Assembly: GCA_949825045.1 (NCBI GenBank)
Contig: OX463808.1
Coordinates: 29,449,674-29,513,673 of the forward strand
Origin: Argyresthia goedartella
Taxonomy: Eukaryota; Arthropoda; Insecta; Lepidoptera; Argyresthiidae
Length of the DNA stretch: 64,000 nucleotides
Direction of reading: 5' to 3'
Shown: positions 11,573 through 22,276 of the stretch, piece by piece
Position numbering within the stretch: the stretch's first letter is position 1
Layout of the letters: the number at the start of each line of letters is the position of its first letter
Notes under the pieces: generated by a model
Seen by the model: only the letters and a program-made list of their open reading frames with translations
What the model was told of the DNA's origin: nothing
The model's database searches: none
Translations under genes and position numbers: made by a program

Positions 11573-12476
11573 TAGAGATAGGCCGAAATTCGTTATATAT
11601 TCGGTTTGACCGAATTTCGGCAGCTTGAACAGAACTTCGGCATTCGGCTGAAATTCGATTTAAATGCCGAACATTCGGTGCAAAAAATGTAATATACTCA
11701 CTTGCATTTTTACTGAAATCAATACAATAGAAATCATACTGATCATAATAATCGTAAAATTAAATTAATCCTTAATCCATTATCATTTATTTTGAAATTC
11801 CATTAGTTATACATTTTTCCCTAAACTAAACAAACTAAACTTGGTATTTTTAACCGACCGAATTTCTGCAGCTTGAACAGAACTTCGGCATTCGGCTGAA
11901 ATTCGCTTATTAAATGCCGAACATTCGGTGCAAAAAAAATGTAACATACTCACTTGCATTTTTACTGAAATCAATACAATAGAAATCATACTGATCATAA
12001 TAATCGTAAAATTAAATTAATCCTTTATCCATTGTCATTTATTTTGAAATTCAATTAGTTATAAATATAAAATATAAACATCATAGACGGCCAAAAAAGT
12101 AAATTCACTGTTTAGCATTATATTCAGTGTTTTGTCTTGCGTAGATAATATTTGACATTTTACATTTAGTCGACGTGTGAAAAGGACAAAACACTGCTTA
12201 AGCCAAATAGTGTTTTTTTTTTTTTAGAAGTAAGGCCGTAAGAAATTAGAATCTACTCGTATTTTAAATTTACTACACTAATGGTGTAAATGGGGGGGGG
12301 GGGGGGGGGTGCACCTTTTCATTTCGATAATTCATCTAAGTGCGGAAACAAGTCATGACGTGTCGCTCTCGAGAAATCGCGGCGAAATTAAACCGAAGTT
12401 CGGCCGAATTTTGTATTTTAACCGAATGTTCGGCCGAAGTTCGTATACGTTTAAAACCACATTCGGCCCATCTCTA
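11573..12476. mobile_element. non-autonomous hAT-like element
   Basis: The ends are inverted: TAGAGATAGGCCGAA on the left and TTCGGCCCATCTCTA on the right, with one mismatch. The flanks ATTAAAAC and TTAAAAAC look like a slightly decayed 8-bp target duplication, which is the hAT hallmark. The interior is rich in TTCGGC motifs, has no transposase, and contains a 248-bp tandem duplication plus a run of 18 G at 12292-12309. It lies inside repeat C/D. Confidence 0.65.
11608..12062. repeat. 248-bp tandem duplication
   Basis: The unit beginning GACCGAATTTCGGCAGCTTG at 11608 is repeated from 11856 with few changes. It includes the shared stretch AATCATACTGATCATAATAA. The second copy runs to about 12062. 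It is internal to the hAT-like element. Confidence 0.75.
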
Positions 12477-12592
12477 TTAAAAACTTCAAGGGGGGATGAA
12501 ACTAAATAATAAAAAAAGCAAATTTCCTGTGACAGTGAGGTCTACAGTTCACAGAGCCACTAGTTTTACGTCCGCCTGTATTATTACGAATG

Positions 12593-12936
12593 TCACCCAC
12601 CATTTACCAGAACCATATCTCATCCCACCTTTCGGAACCACAAGCCGCGTCTTCTTTGAGACTATCATATTACCACAGGCGGCTTTATTTTTGTGTCTCC
12701 ACACCGCCTACAGCGCGTGAATGGTCTCTTTGCATGTAATAGGTTGACAATCTCTCCTAGGTACATATTGTAGGATTCAAATGAGAAAATTTTTAAATTA
12801 CATTCAATTGGAACTCTTGTGGCATTCGATAAGTCACGATGCCAAGAGGTTAATAATAGCAGAAACGGCATTTGTAGAACCCGCGAAAGGAGATGTCTCG
12901 AATCGCTGATAAACCCGTATTACCGAATCGCTGATA
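12593..12936. other. no gene recognised
   Basis: Short unassigned stretch after the C/D repeat. Small open frames of 68-87 codons on both strands overlap one another and show no motif. Confidence 0.3.
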
Positions 12937-13016
12937 ATGCATGGCCCGACTCGAATGGATCGCGATTTTCAACCTTATTGCTATATGGGTTAGTATGCAG
13001 TAAAGGGTTAACCCTT
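12937..13016. repeat. partial copy of the 8.6-kb MITE
   Basis: The blocks AATGGATCGCGATTTTC, TTATTGCTATATGGGTTAG and TGCAGTAAAGGGTTAA match the right half of the element at 8566-8696. The left terminus is missing. Confidence 0.45.
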
Positions 13017-13214
13017 ATTAACTACAGAACAATATTGCAGCTCATACAACTAGTGGACCTGTGGGCAGTACAGAGGCCCTAACAGGGGGGACTGTGAACC
13101 AATTTATAGGTAAGTATTTTAGATTCAATCAAAATCAAGTAGTAAAGTAGCCGCAATAATATCTTTGTCAACTACATTTTGCGATTTAAAATAAAATCTG
13201 TTGACTTTTCACGA

Positions 13215-13708
13215 TAGTAGTTTATGTGATTGCTGCATAATGGAGGGCATGAAAACTCGAGAGTGGGTTTATAAAACGAGCCGAAGGCGAGTTTCATAAT
13301 AATATCACTCGAGAGTTTTAATGCCTAATTATGTACATACACTAGTTTATCTAAACACATATCATAAGCTCTCTTTGATGTGTTCAGGAACCGCATGTTT
13401 GACCGGCATTGTGGTTCTGCAATTGTTTAGCTTGTTCTTTAGTACCAACTTCACGCAGACGGGCGTCGGCGTTCGAAATTTGAATGTCAGTACCAACTTA
13501 ACAAACAAACTAGGGACGGCACGCGGATGGGCGTCGGCGTTCAAAATTTGAATGTCATTATATGTAGAAAAACAACACATAATGACCATTATGTGTAGTT
13601 TTCCAGATACGAAACGAGTTTTTACCAAGTAGTTAACATAATGCTGATCGTAACGTGCGGTTTTTGAACGCAGTAAAGAGAGTTTATGATACGTGTGTAG
13701 ATAAAAAT
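13215..13708. mobile_element. double-hairpin repeat, copy 1
   Basis: About 490 bp, matched along its length by 61757-62258. It consists of two adjacent foldbacks: the first pairs TAGTTTATGTGATTGC and ACTCGAGAG with downstream complements (CTCGAGAG and ACATACACTA). The second pairs ACACATATCATAAGCTCTC with the complement of GAGTTTATGATACGTGTGT. Between the second pair of arms lies an imperfect direct repeat around GGGCGTCGGCGTTC. The open frames here follow the repeat structure and have no protein signature. Confidence 0.7.
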
Positions 13709-14599
13709 AGTTATAGTTTATTTCACTCACTCTCATGGTCTGTATAGATCCTCTATACTAATCCGTCTCCTACTTCGAGGAATTCAGACTTGGTATGTTT
13801 TGAAAATATTTCTTGGATATTATATAATATTTTTTTTTAGAAAACAGGCGGTCGAAAGGTAATGGTGTAATATTTTTTCAGAATCAGACATCATAAATCT
13901 CCCCCCCCCCCCCCCCCCCCCCCCGGGGAAAATCGAATAAAGCTCTCGCCAAAAAAATTACTTTTAATTCAAGGAACACTTGTGCCAAGTTTTGTGAGGA
14001 TCGCTTGAAAACTGTCGCACCTAGACCGGAACTGACAGACACACAAAGAGACATAGAGACAGACGAAAGCAAAATCGGCCTCCTATATTGTCTAAATGGA
14101 GCCCTTCGCTCGCTTGGTCAATTCAATTTATCACATTTATAAAATAATATTTTAATGATATTCACAAAACTAAACATTAACTAAAATCACTATGTCTACA
14201 CATCTATAGTAGTAATAGTTCATAAATTGTACCATAAGATATGCCGGACATAACTCCCTTTTTTCGGCAAAAATTAAGTCGATTCCAAACTGTCACCAGC
14301 CTATCACTCATCTAGTACTGTATTCGCTCAAACAGCACTTCGGTTAAATTAGATTAGAATTCTTCGTATGTAATTTTTCTGTTTCGCTCGTATTGTGCCG
14401 TAGTCACCGTGTAATAGCGGCAATGTCTCGAGTGTATCCCCCGCCTACGTGGCGGAGTCACTGGGCGACGCCGCCACACCGTGACAGATTTGTCCAGACG
14501 ATTCTAGTCTCAGTGTAGTTAGTACTGGAACCAACAAAAAAAACTCAAAACTTCTTTTTTGCCCGCGAACGAACGGAACAACGGAGGCGGTATATGAGT
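13709..14599. other. no gene recognised; long C run
   Basis: Contains a homopolymer of 24 C at 13901-13924. After it comes sequence of the kind seen near ends of lepidopteran Helitron-type repeats (ACACAAAGAGACATAGAGAC), but no boundary can be set. The rest, to 14599, has no recognised feature. Confidence 0.3.
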
Positions 14600-14735
14600 T
14601 TGTTTCAATATTCGGATATGCTATATTGCACAATAAATAATGAGTAAGAATACACAAACACTTAGGCTCAAAGGCGAGTTTATATCTAAAAAGAGATTTC
14701 TCCTAGGACAGCACAGTTTTGTCTCTAAGCGTGTG
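14600..14735 (-). mobile_element. LINE 3' end fragment
   Basis: The minus strand reads CTAGGAGAAATCTCTTTTTA, then GATATAAACTCGCC, and later TTATTGTGCAATATAG. This is a diverged copy of the hairpin-bearing LINE tail at 5.0, 5.9 and 46.8 kb. Boundaries are approximate. Confidence 0.45.
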
Positions 14736-14817
14736 TGTGTATGTCCGTTACCATTTTCCTGGAAAACTACTGGACCTACTTCGATGCGGTTTTTTGGGGA
14801 CTTAAATATGTCGCAGT

Positions 14818-15182
14818 TGGTTGGTTAAATCAGACACTTAACTGATTCTCTGGACCGTTAGTTAAATGCCGACGTTTAACCAAGTCACTAGCATTTTGAT
14901 TTAAATAAAGCATCGTCGAAAACGTTTAACAATCTGTCTTACCGAAAGCCAGCATGTTGGAAAACAAGATGGCGTCACGACAACAGCTGATTTGCACAGT
15001 TATATCAGGGCAAAGCATTGCGGTAGCTTAGGTGAAGGGTAAAGGGGGTGAGCGAAGCGATGTATGATGTAAGAACAACAAAAAATACTTAAAACATAAA
15101 CTTAAGCACACATAAAAAAAATATGTTGGATATGTCTTGTTGCCTAGACAACTCGCTAAACGGTTCGTTCACTTAGACATGT
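14818..15182. mobile_element. MITE, family F2, truncated copy
   Basis: Starts with the F2 terminus (ATGTCGCAGTTGGTTGGTTA) and continues in reverse orientation relative to the copy at 7154-7660. It runs through the shared core (GCGGTAGCTTAGGTGAAGGG) to ACGGTTCGTTCACTTAGACA. The other terminal arm is missing; the element stops where a minus-strand LINE tail begins. Confidence 0.7.
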
Positions 15183-15395
15183 TTCAAATCAAATCAAATC
15201 AAATGTATTTATTACTGTAGATATTTACATATACTAAGCAGAAGTAATTTTTTGCCCCCTCTCTACATTGAACCACTGTGAGAGAAGAAGGGCGTAGGGC
15301 GTTTTACGGTAGTAGACCACCAGGGGGCGCGGCAGGGTGGTCGACGCTTAAGGGCTTCCCAGAAACTATTTTGTCATTTTAGATGCGGTTTTTTG
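15183..15395 (-). mobile_element. LINE 3' end with (TTTGA)n tail
   Basis: Read on the minus strand, an untranslated region ends in AATAAATACATTTGATTTGA and further TTTGA repeats. It abuts the truncated MITE. The upstream limit is uncertain. No coding sequence remains. Confidence 0.55.
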
Positions 15396-15881
15396 CATTA
15401 TGCTTGCCTTAAAGTTTAATTTATGTCTCGGGGGTGTTTTAAAATTTTACTTTGGGTGGTTATTCATTTAGCTAGTTATTCACTATTTGAACTTTGCTTA
15501 ACAGGCTGCTAGCCCATTGCCACAGCTAACTAACTTGTGAATGAAATCCCCAACACATAAGTCTGTTATTTGTAGCGATCGGGCGACGAGGTAATGTTTG
15601 GTGAGAAATGGAATTGGAATTGACATTTAGAAATTTCTGTGGCAGTTCCTCTTGAATCCGTTATATGAAGGATTTTTGCTTACTTCAAATTGAGCTATCA
15701 TTTAAAGTGACTATTGTTGGTGAATCTTCAATAAAGGAATCGCGATTAGTCACGAGATAAAGAACTTCTTAAAGGTTTCATACAAAGTTAGTAAGAATAG
15801 GTCATTTTCGTACTGTAAATAAGAACAAACACAGCTAAAACATTGTGGACGAATTCTCTTCACAACAAACACACCCGTAGG
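15396..15881. other. no gene recognised
   Basis: No open frame, inverted repeat or known repeat was recognised. Confidence 0.3.
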
Positions 15882-16089
15882 TACACCTCGCGCCACGAAT
15901 TAAGAGCGCTGGGCGACGTTGACGGGAAATACTGGCGCGACGTATACGAGTATACTATACGTCGCGCCACATGTTATGAGCGGTGGCCTTTCATGCGCAG
16001 TAGTTTTCAATACTTTTCAATATCTGTACATATGCGCAGTAATTCCCGCCAACGTCGCCCAGCGGTCTTAATTCGTGGCGCGAGGTATA
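15882..16089. mobile_element. GC-rich foldback MITE
   Basis: The left arm 15882-15938 (CTCGCGCCACGAATTAAGAG, then GCTGGGCGACGTTGACGGG) pairs with the right arm 16034-16089 (CCCGCCAACGTCGCCCAGCG, then CTTAATTCGTGGCGCGAG). Within the loop a second perfect palindrome, GGCGCGACGTATA and TATACGTCGCGCC, forms a hairpin inside the hairpin. It is non-coding. Confidence 0.65.
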
Positions 16090-16399
16090 CTGGGCAACCA
16101 ATTGATGGAAGGACACGCGCACAAGAATGCTAAAAAGACTTACCTCAGTAGAACGGCAAGCGGCAGATGGCGCTTCCAGTACAATTGTTCTGAGATTCTG
16201 GCCGTGAAATTCCAATGCACAGGGCGTTATGACAGCTCTCGAGGAGATATGAATTTCTAAGGTGCGATGACGGGTTGTGATAAAGTTCGGTGTGTTGGTA
16301 GCTGGAACTTGATGATATACATATTACATATTTTCAGTGTGTTCTTCCAAACAAGATGTTTCGATGAACTACCGAACGTATTTCATTGAATCAAGGATT

Positions 16400-16880
16400 T
16401 TGTTAATTGACCGAGCGTGTGAAGCGCCTCCGTTTCAGGATTGGGCAAAAATGCTTTCGTATGTCTGGACGTTATCCTCTACAGGCCGCTTTTCTCAGCT
16501 GATTCTCATAAATTTTTGTGAGCAGGTTCGATAATTAAATAGTTAGACTATTTTGTCGATTCATTTTTTGGAAAATTTTCAAAATGGCGGATTTATAATT
16601 TCGAAAAAAATATAAATCTCCTTGACGGATTTTAACAAATGAAGTGTCGTTGGAGTTGTAGAGATCGTTACAGTAACAGGCTATATAATTTTAGTGAAAA
16701 GTTAATAAGCCATGCCTAAAATCTTAAAAGACCGCAAAATGCAGTTTTCAAAGTTATTGGTGCGGCTACTTTCATAATCCATGTACGTAACCAGGTGCAT
16801 TCATAAGTTTGTATGTGTCATTAAAAAAAAGTGTCACTCGTCACTCGCGCTACAGCTCACAGAGCCACTAGTGAATATAT
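16400..16880 (+). repeat. interspersed repeat C/D, copy 2 (uninterrupted)
   Basis: Runs continuously from TTGACCGAGCGTGTGAAGCG through GGGCAAAAATGCTTTCGTAT, AAATGAAGTGTCGTTGG, CTATATAATTTTAGTGAAA and TTATTGGTGCGGCTACTTTC to CACAGAGCCACTAG. It serves as the empty-site reference for copy 1 at 10.5-12.6 kb. No protein or terminal inverted repeat is recognised, so its class is unknown. Confidence 0.65.
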
Positions 16881-17410
16881 ATGACATTGTATTGCTCTCA
16901 CTCTCACAATACCAATCGTTGATATGCGACAGGCATTTGATGCATTTGGAAGCTGAAATAAGTATACTACTTCGTTGATCTTGTCCGTGTCTATTATGAT
17001 GCAGCAACTCTGTCTGTCTTTTTAGTAGCATAGCGGTTAGTATTCTATGTGAGTGATATGATAATGGAAAACCAACAGCGTTAGCTGTCCAAAAACATCA
17101 ACGGCCAACGCACGGCCTAACTGAATCTCGGTCAGAAAGCACGAAATTTTCAATTTAACCTTCTGTTAGACGCGACCGCAAAACAGAAACATGCACGTTG
17201 GTGCCGCAAATGCCGTGTTAATGCCGTAATATCCGATGCGGTGTCATTGGCGTGTCAGTGTATTGACGTTGGCTCTTGTTTGCCAAGTGGATTACACCAT
17301 TGTTTGGGGTGACGAAGCCGATGATGATGGCAATTCAAGTAATTAAAGTTAAAGTCGATATGAACTATAAATGTCTAGGTACACAGTACAAGACTAAATA
17401 AATATTTTCT
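16881..17410. other. no gene recognised
   Basis: Unassigned sequence of fairly balanced composition between two repeats. No coding pattern was recognised. Confidence 0.3.
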
Positions 17411-17700
17411 CCGCTCTGTGGTCTAATGGGTTTCACGCTTGCTTCTCACAAAGGTAATGCAGATTCGAAACCTGAACATGAACGAATGAGATCATTATTT
17501 TATCTTGAGATAAATATACTTGAGTATATTATCGGACGATTAGTGTTTCGGAGGTCCCAGCTACAATCGCTACGTGGTAGTGGTCGTAAAACACCTCCAT
17601 CAACCCCGCACTGGGCCAGCGTGCGGGAGTATGGCTTAATCTTAATCGTATACCGGGTAAAGGCCTTTGCCCCTCGGTTGGGACATTAATTGACTACATA
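17411..17700 (+). mobile_element. tRNA-derived SINE, type C
   Basis: The head carries the A box TGGTCTAATGG and B-box-like GATTCGAAACC. The tail contains CATCAACCCCGCACTGGGCC and GTAAAGGCCTTTGCCCCTCG before GGGACATTAATTGACTACA. Minus-strand copies are at 50285-50585 and 50960-51170, and the tail is shared with a differently headed SINE at 19133-19640. Confidence 0.7.
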
Positions 17701-18640
17701 CATTATTTATTATAAATATTTTATATTTTTTGCTTTGCTTCATAGGCGATTAAACAGATAAACTTATATCGGCTGCTTTAAAAACAGTTCCACTATTTTG
17801 GTTGGTTAGTGTGGCAAGCTCCATTACAAACAGTCTTGGTTCTAGTTCTTTATCGACGTCAAAAGAAGGACAAGGCAAAACTCAAGACAACAAAGATGTC
17901 TCCTATAGGATAGACTCCACTATGCCAAAAAAGTAATCAAAATGCAGGGAACTCTAGCTTAAGATGTTTGAAGGTTCAGATGTTTGGTAGGTTTGATATA
18001 GTAGGTATACCTATATAAACTACTTATTTACTTACCCACTGAATTGAATGGACGGGAGAGACAAACACGGAATACGGAAGCTGTGATTCGACACTTAATA
18101 AAACAACTGTGTAACTTATTTGTTACACCGTAACGTTGAAACTCCCACAGCTGTATCTTCACATTATTGATGGCACACGTTCTGTACGTGAATCATTGTG
18201 ATCCAAGCACATTCTTTATTCCATTTTTCCGCTTGCGTTTCCCGCCTTAATTTCTCTCTCACGAATTTTCCGCCATTTTGTGCCGTATACTTTGTTGAAG
18301 AGATGATGTTTCCTCGTGTTTTTTATAATATATTGGTAGCTGTGAAGGCGGTGGAATATTTATAGCAATATTTTATTTTTCAAATAAGTAACGGTTTCCT
18401 ATTTTGTGCTCATGATTATTTTAAAGGAAGTTTCCATATTGTAGAGCATATTTCCTCACGATCTTTCATTATTACCAGCATCACTCGAAGCAGACAATGG
18501 GTAAGATTACGCAAAACTTTTTGGTAGAAGACATGAATACTTTTAAAACGTCAAACATTGTCAACAGTTTAGTTCTATGGATATTAACAATTCATTTCTG
18601 GGATTCCAAACTCCTTGCGTAAACTTGCTTTAGGTACTTA
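17701..18640. other. no gene recognised
   Basis: AT-rich sequence with no supported feature. No tandem or inverted repeat was detected by eye. Confidence 0.35.
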
Positions 18641-19132
18641 TCTTCTACTCTTTGATCTGGGGGCACGGAAGTGCCCCTGCCAAGAAGAGCGCGAAGCACT
18701 GGGGCACTACCTACCTTTTCTCGTAACGCTTCGTCGTTATTTTGAACTCTCAGAACTTGGGTTCGGATTATACCAGATCGACGAAATTCTCAGGATATGA
18801 TGTCATTAGTAGACTTAATAAACATACAAAGTTTCAGGTGCATAGCTTTTATACTTTAGATTTAATTGATATCTAAAAAACCCCGATTTCGTTACTGACT
18901 CACTCACTCACGTACTGTTGATCAACAAAACTTTTAGGCACTTCCCGAAGTGCTAGAAAGCTGAAATTTGGCATCTAGGCTAGTATTTATACACAAACAA
19001 CAGAAAAATCCTAAAACTTGGAATTTTCACCCTTCAACCCCCTAAACTAGGGGATGAAAGTTTGTATGAGACTTCCGCAAATTTTGATGCTATGGTCTTA
19101 AAATTTATACAGGGACTGCTTGTTATAAATAA

Positions 19133-19640
19133 TAAAAGTAAAGTAAATGTAGACCATTAATTTCCCCACCAAGGGGCACAGGCCTTTACCTAGATACCAG
19201 TAATATTGAGCCATAGTCCACCACGCTGGCTCAGTGCTGGTTGATGAAGGGGTGTCGGGCTAGTGGCCAACCAAACTGACTGTCAGAAGTTATTAAGCTG
19301 CCCTTTTAGGGCACACAGCTTTATGACTACTTGTACCGAGTAGTGATATTAGTAGGAACCTACAGCTTAACGTATCATCTGAAACACGGAAGCACCCGAA
19401 ACAAAGAGGGTTGTCGAGCTAGTGGCCAACCCAACTGTCAGAAGTTATTAAGCTGCCCTATTAGTGATAGTAGCAGGAACCTACAGTTTAACATGTCATC
19501 CGAAACACGGAAGCGACCGAAACAAACGCCACATAGAAACGGTTTACCCAGCCAATAACCGTCTCGGCCAGATGTTGCTCTACCCGCACTATCGTTTCCG
19601 ATACGCGGATACCGCTCGGCCACGGACGCTTTTTTAAATA
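19133..19640 (-). mobile_element. SINE with Leu/Ser-like head and type C tail
   Basis: On the minus strand the head begins GCGTCCGTGGCCGAGCGG, with A box TGGCCGAGCGG; the B box is decayed. The tail (GAGCCAGCGTGGTGGACTAT, then GTAAAGGCCTGTGCCCC) matches SINE type C. Between them, a segment of about 140 bp containing TTCCGTGTTTC and GGCAGCTTAATAACTTCTG is tandemly duplicated. It lies inside the Helentron leader. Confidence 0.6.
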
Positions 19641-19995
19641 GTAACACCACATATTTCAGGATTTTAAATAAAACCCCCAATCCTTAATTAAATAAGGGGA
19701 TGGCAGTTTGTATGGGTTTTTCCATAGGGGTCTTTGGTCAGGTTTCAGAATATTACTACAGTACTTATATATATACGAATAACAATATATTCTTCCATAT
19801 TTGGGTATAGGAAATCATAGTGATGTAGGCCCCGGTTGTTGTAGGATAATATTCTTGGTACTTGTGGGTGGAATGTCTAGTTGTAGACGCAGGTGGATAG
19901 ATGGCGTTGATTGGTACTCCTACATCGCGGTATGGTTTGGTTTTTCGCAATGTATTTATTTGCTATGTATTTTTTTTTTTTTTTTATCTCGTAGG

Positions 19996-20522
19996 ACTCC
20001 AGCCTCCCTCTGAGGGCGAAGCTCGGGATCTACAAGTGCTACGTGAGATCCCGCCTCACCTACGCGGCCCCGGCATGGTACGCCCTGTGCTCGGAGACGA
20101 ACAAACGGAGACTCCGAGCCCAAGAGAACCTCTGCGTACCATCGTCGACGCCCCCCGCTACGTGAGGAATGCGACGATCCAGAGGGACCTCAGATGGGAA
20201 CCAGTGGACCAGTTTGTCCAGAGGCTGGCGAAGGGAATGTTCGTTCGCGCGTGCGGATAGCTCACAACATCCGCACATCCGCGACATGGCGCCGTACCAC
20301 GCGCGCCCGCCCGACCGCCGCCGCCTGCCACGCGACCTGGTTGCCTAGCCGGCGATCATCCAACGGAACACCCCAAGTGAGAAGAACTCCACCGCCCGCG
20401 AGGGCCCCCCGATGACCTGTCCATAGGAGTGGACAGAGGCGCTTCTTCAGGAAGAGATCCGATGATCTGACCCTGACTCCCCACGCCCCAGAATGGGTGC
20501 GTGAGATGAAAACTTGATTGAT
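19996..20522 (+). mobile_element. LINE 3' end, Jockey-like
   Basis: An 11-bp duplication, TATCTCGTAGG, flanks the insertion at 19985-19995 and 20523-20533. The first 270 bp encode the C-terminal end of a non-LTR reverse transcriptase protein: KLGIYKCYVRSRLTYAAPAW in one frame, then IVDAPRYVRNATIQRDL in the next, separated by a frameshift near 20140. The insert ends ACTTGATTGAT. High G+C contrasts with its AT-rich surroundings. It is a typical 5'-truncated retroposition within the Helentron. Confidence 0.8.
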
Positions 20523-20636
20523 TATCTCGTAGGCTTCGTTTTGTAACATATTAATATTGTAACATATCTCGTTAGTTTGGAAGTCTCTAATTTCTCGAAT
20601 TTTCGTCTAATTTGATTGGTAGTCTGAACTCTGAAC

Positions 20637-22156
20637 ATGGTTTGTGAAATAATTTCAATCGAAGTAGGGCTGGGTCCCAGTCGTCATCGTGTCATTCATA
20701 TGCCCGGAGATGGTTCCTGCCTCTTCCATTCCTTGGCATATTTAATGTATGAGGAAATAGACTTTGAGATGGCGTCGCAAGTTAGGACTGCTGTTGTGCT
20801 ATATGTGGTAAACCACTGGGATGAACTACAATTATATACATGTGCCGATAATGGGGACATCTATCTTGATTCCAATTGTTATTAACGGGATATTTTGAAT
20901 AGCAACACTTATGGTGGTACCTCCGAACTCATGGCTGCGGCGGCTATTTATCCGTTTACTTTTGAGGTTTATCAAAATAATACTCTTAGAGGACTTTTTT
21001 CTCATATCGGCGGTCCTGTAAAACGTTTGCGATTTAGCGGACATTCTTTAAGTGGTCACTACGACGTTCTCGTTCCGTTGACTGTTTCTCCAACACCTAG
21101 TGACATAGTTTCCAATACGAAGAAAGCGGGGAGACCTAAAAAAAATAAGCAAGGAAGACCAAAAACTTCCGATATTTCACGAAATGAACAATTTCGACAA
21201 GCAGCAGCCAACTACCGTAAAAATCATCCTTAACAACGAAAATTAACAGTTTTCAATTATACTAAATCACACGCTGAACAACATCGTGAATACGTAGCGC
21301 GATATTCAACTTTACATCCGGAGGTCAACCAAAAAGCAAAGGCCCGATACTCGGCTTCTAATCCGGAGGTCAACCGAAAGGCAGTTGTCCGCTACACGGC
21401 CCCTCATCCGGAGGTCAACCGAGAGGCAGTTGCCCGATACTCGGCTTCTCATCCGGAGGTCAACCGAGAGGCAGTTGTCCGGTACACGGCCTCACATCCG
21501 GAGGTTCATAATGAGGCAGTTGCACGATACTCAGCTTCTCATCCAGAAGTTCATCGTAAAGCAGCTAGTCGTAAAAGATTAAACGAAAAATTGCAATTTA
21601 AGATAAAAGGTGTTGAGAAAATAATAAAATGTATAAGTTCTAAAATAAATGATAGACTGGAGGCAGAAAGACTTGTTAAATGGTCTCTTTACAATAGACA
21701 ACAAATATTGGGTAGTCTTTTAAAAACAGCTGAGAGACTTAAGATCATGTGTGTGTCGGCTTTAGAAAAGATCAGAGAATGTCCTGAAAATATAACTATT
21801 TGTGAAAAATTTGAAATGTTTCTGGGAAAACTTGAGCATCGAAATAATCAAGAACCATTCTATGGAGAGTACACGTACAAAGTTTACACTTACCAAAACG
21901 CAATCGCAATTGATGACACAGGCAAAGCTGTCTTTGAAAAAACAGAAAGGCACGGTAAAGCTCTAGTGTGGAGTTGTAATGATGCCACATGTGCTTTGGA
22001 TGAACAGTTATTATGTAAATTAAGAAAAATATTTGAAGAGTTTAACTGTATATCACCAGCAGAGATGTATCCTCTTTATTTGAACAAACGTCTCAAGGCT
22101 TATATTTCTTATATTAATAATTTAAAGTCTTATTCTATACGACTTAAACGTTAATA
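20637..22156 (+). pseudogene. OTU-like cysteine protease of the Helentron
   Basis: A single frame runs from ATG at 20637 to 22154 with two in-frame TAA stops at 20883-20885 and 21231-21233. The N-terminal domain shows the OTU signature: aspartate 25 and cysteine 28 in MPGDGSCLFHSLAYL, and the catalytic histidine at about residue 141 in SGHYDVLVP. OTU proteases usually cleave ubiquitin-type bonds; why Helentrons carry one is not established. A basic linker (AGRPKKNKQGRPKT) leads to six 15-residue repeats and a helical C-terminal region of about 190 residues with no domain I recognise. The catalytic triad survives although the frame is broken, so decay looks recent. It lies upstream of the Rep gene on the same strand. 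Confidence 0.75.
21315..21584 (+). repeat. six 45-bp coding tandem repeats
   Basis: Exact 45-bp period: units start at 21315, 21360, 21405, 21450, 21495 and 21540, each beginning with a variant of CATCCGGAGGTCAACC. Each unit encodes 15 residues of the type HPEVNREAVARYSAS. A weaker partial unit precedes at about 21271. Period and frame are kept, so the array arose in a coding context. Confidence 0.9.
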
Positions 22157-22276
22157 AGAGAAATGTATCAGCTACAAAGTGATTGCAATACGCTAAAAGA
22201 AATCGATACTGCATTAAAAAAACGTAAACGTGGATAAAATCAAACAATTAACCTCTCGTCAGTGGAGCTGGCCTCT

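Larger units (their letters stand above)
10530..12592 (+). repeat. interspersed repeat C/D, copy 1 (with three insertions)
   Basis: The part at 10535-10815 (GGGCAAAAATGCTTTCGTAT through AAATGATGTGTCGTTGG), the part at 11419-11572 (CTATATAATTTTAGTGAAA, then GTTATTGGTGCGGCTACTTT) and the part at 12477-12592 (ending CACAGAGCCACTAG) line up in order with one continuous sequence at 16400-16880. A SINE plus a LINE fragment separate the first two parts, and a hAT-like element separates the last two. Its own class is unknown. Copies of only the D part occur at 41.0, 49.5, 55.4 and 63.6 kb. Confidence 0.65.

Noticed and set aside
13901..13924. Run of 24 C (and 18 G at 12292-12309) as a functional element
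   Set aside because: Homopolymers of this kind are common slippage or sequencing artefacts and have no partner structure here.
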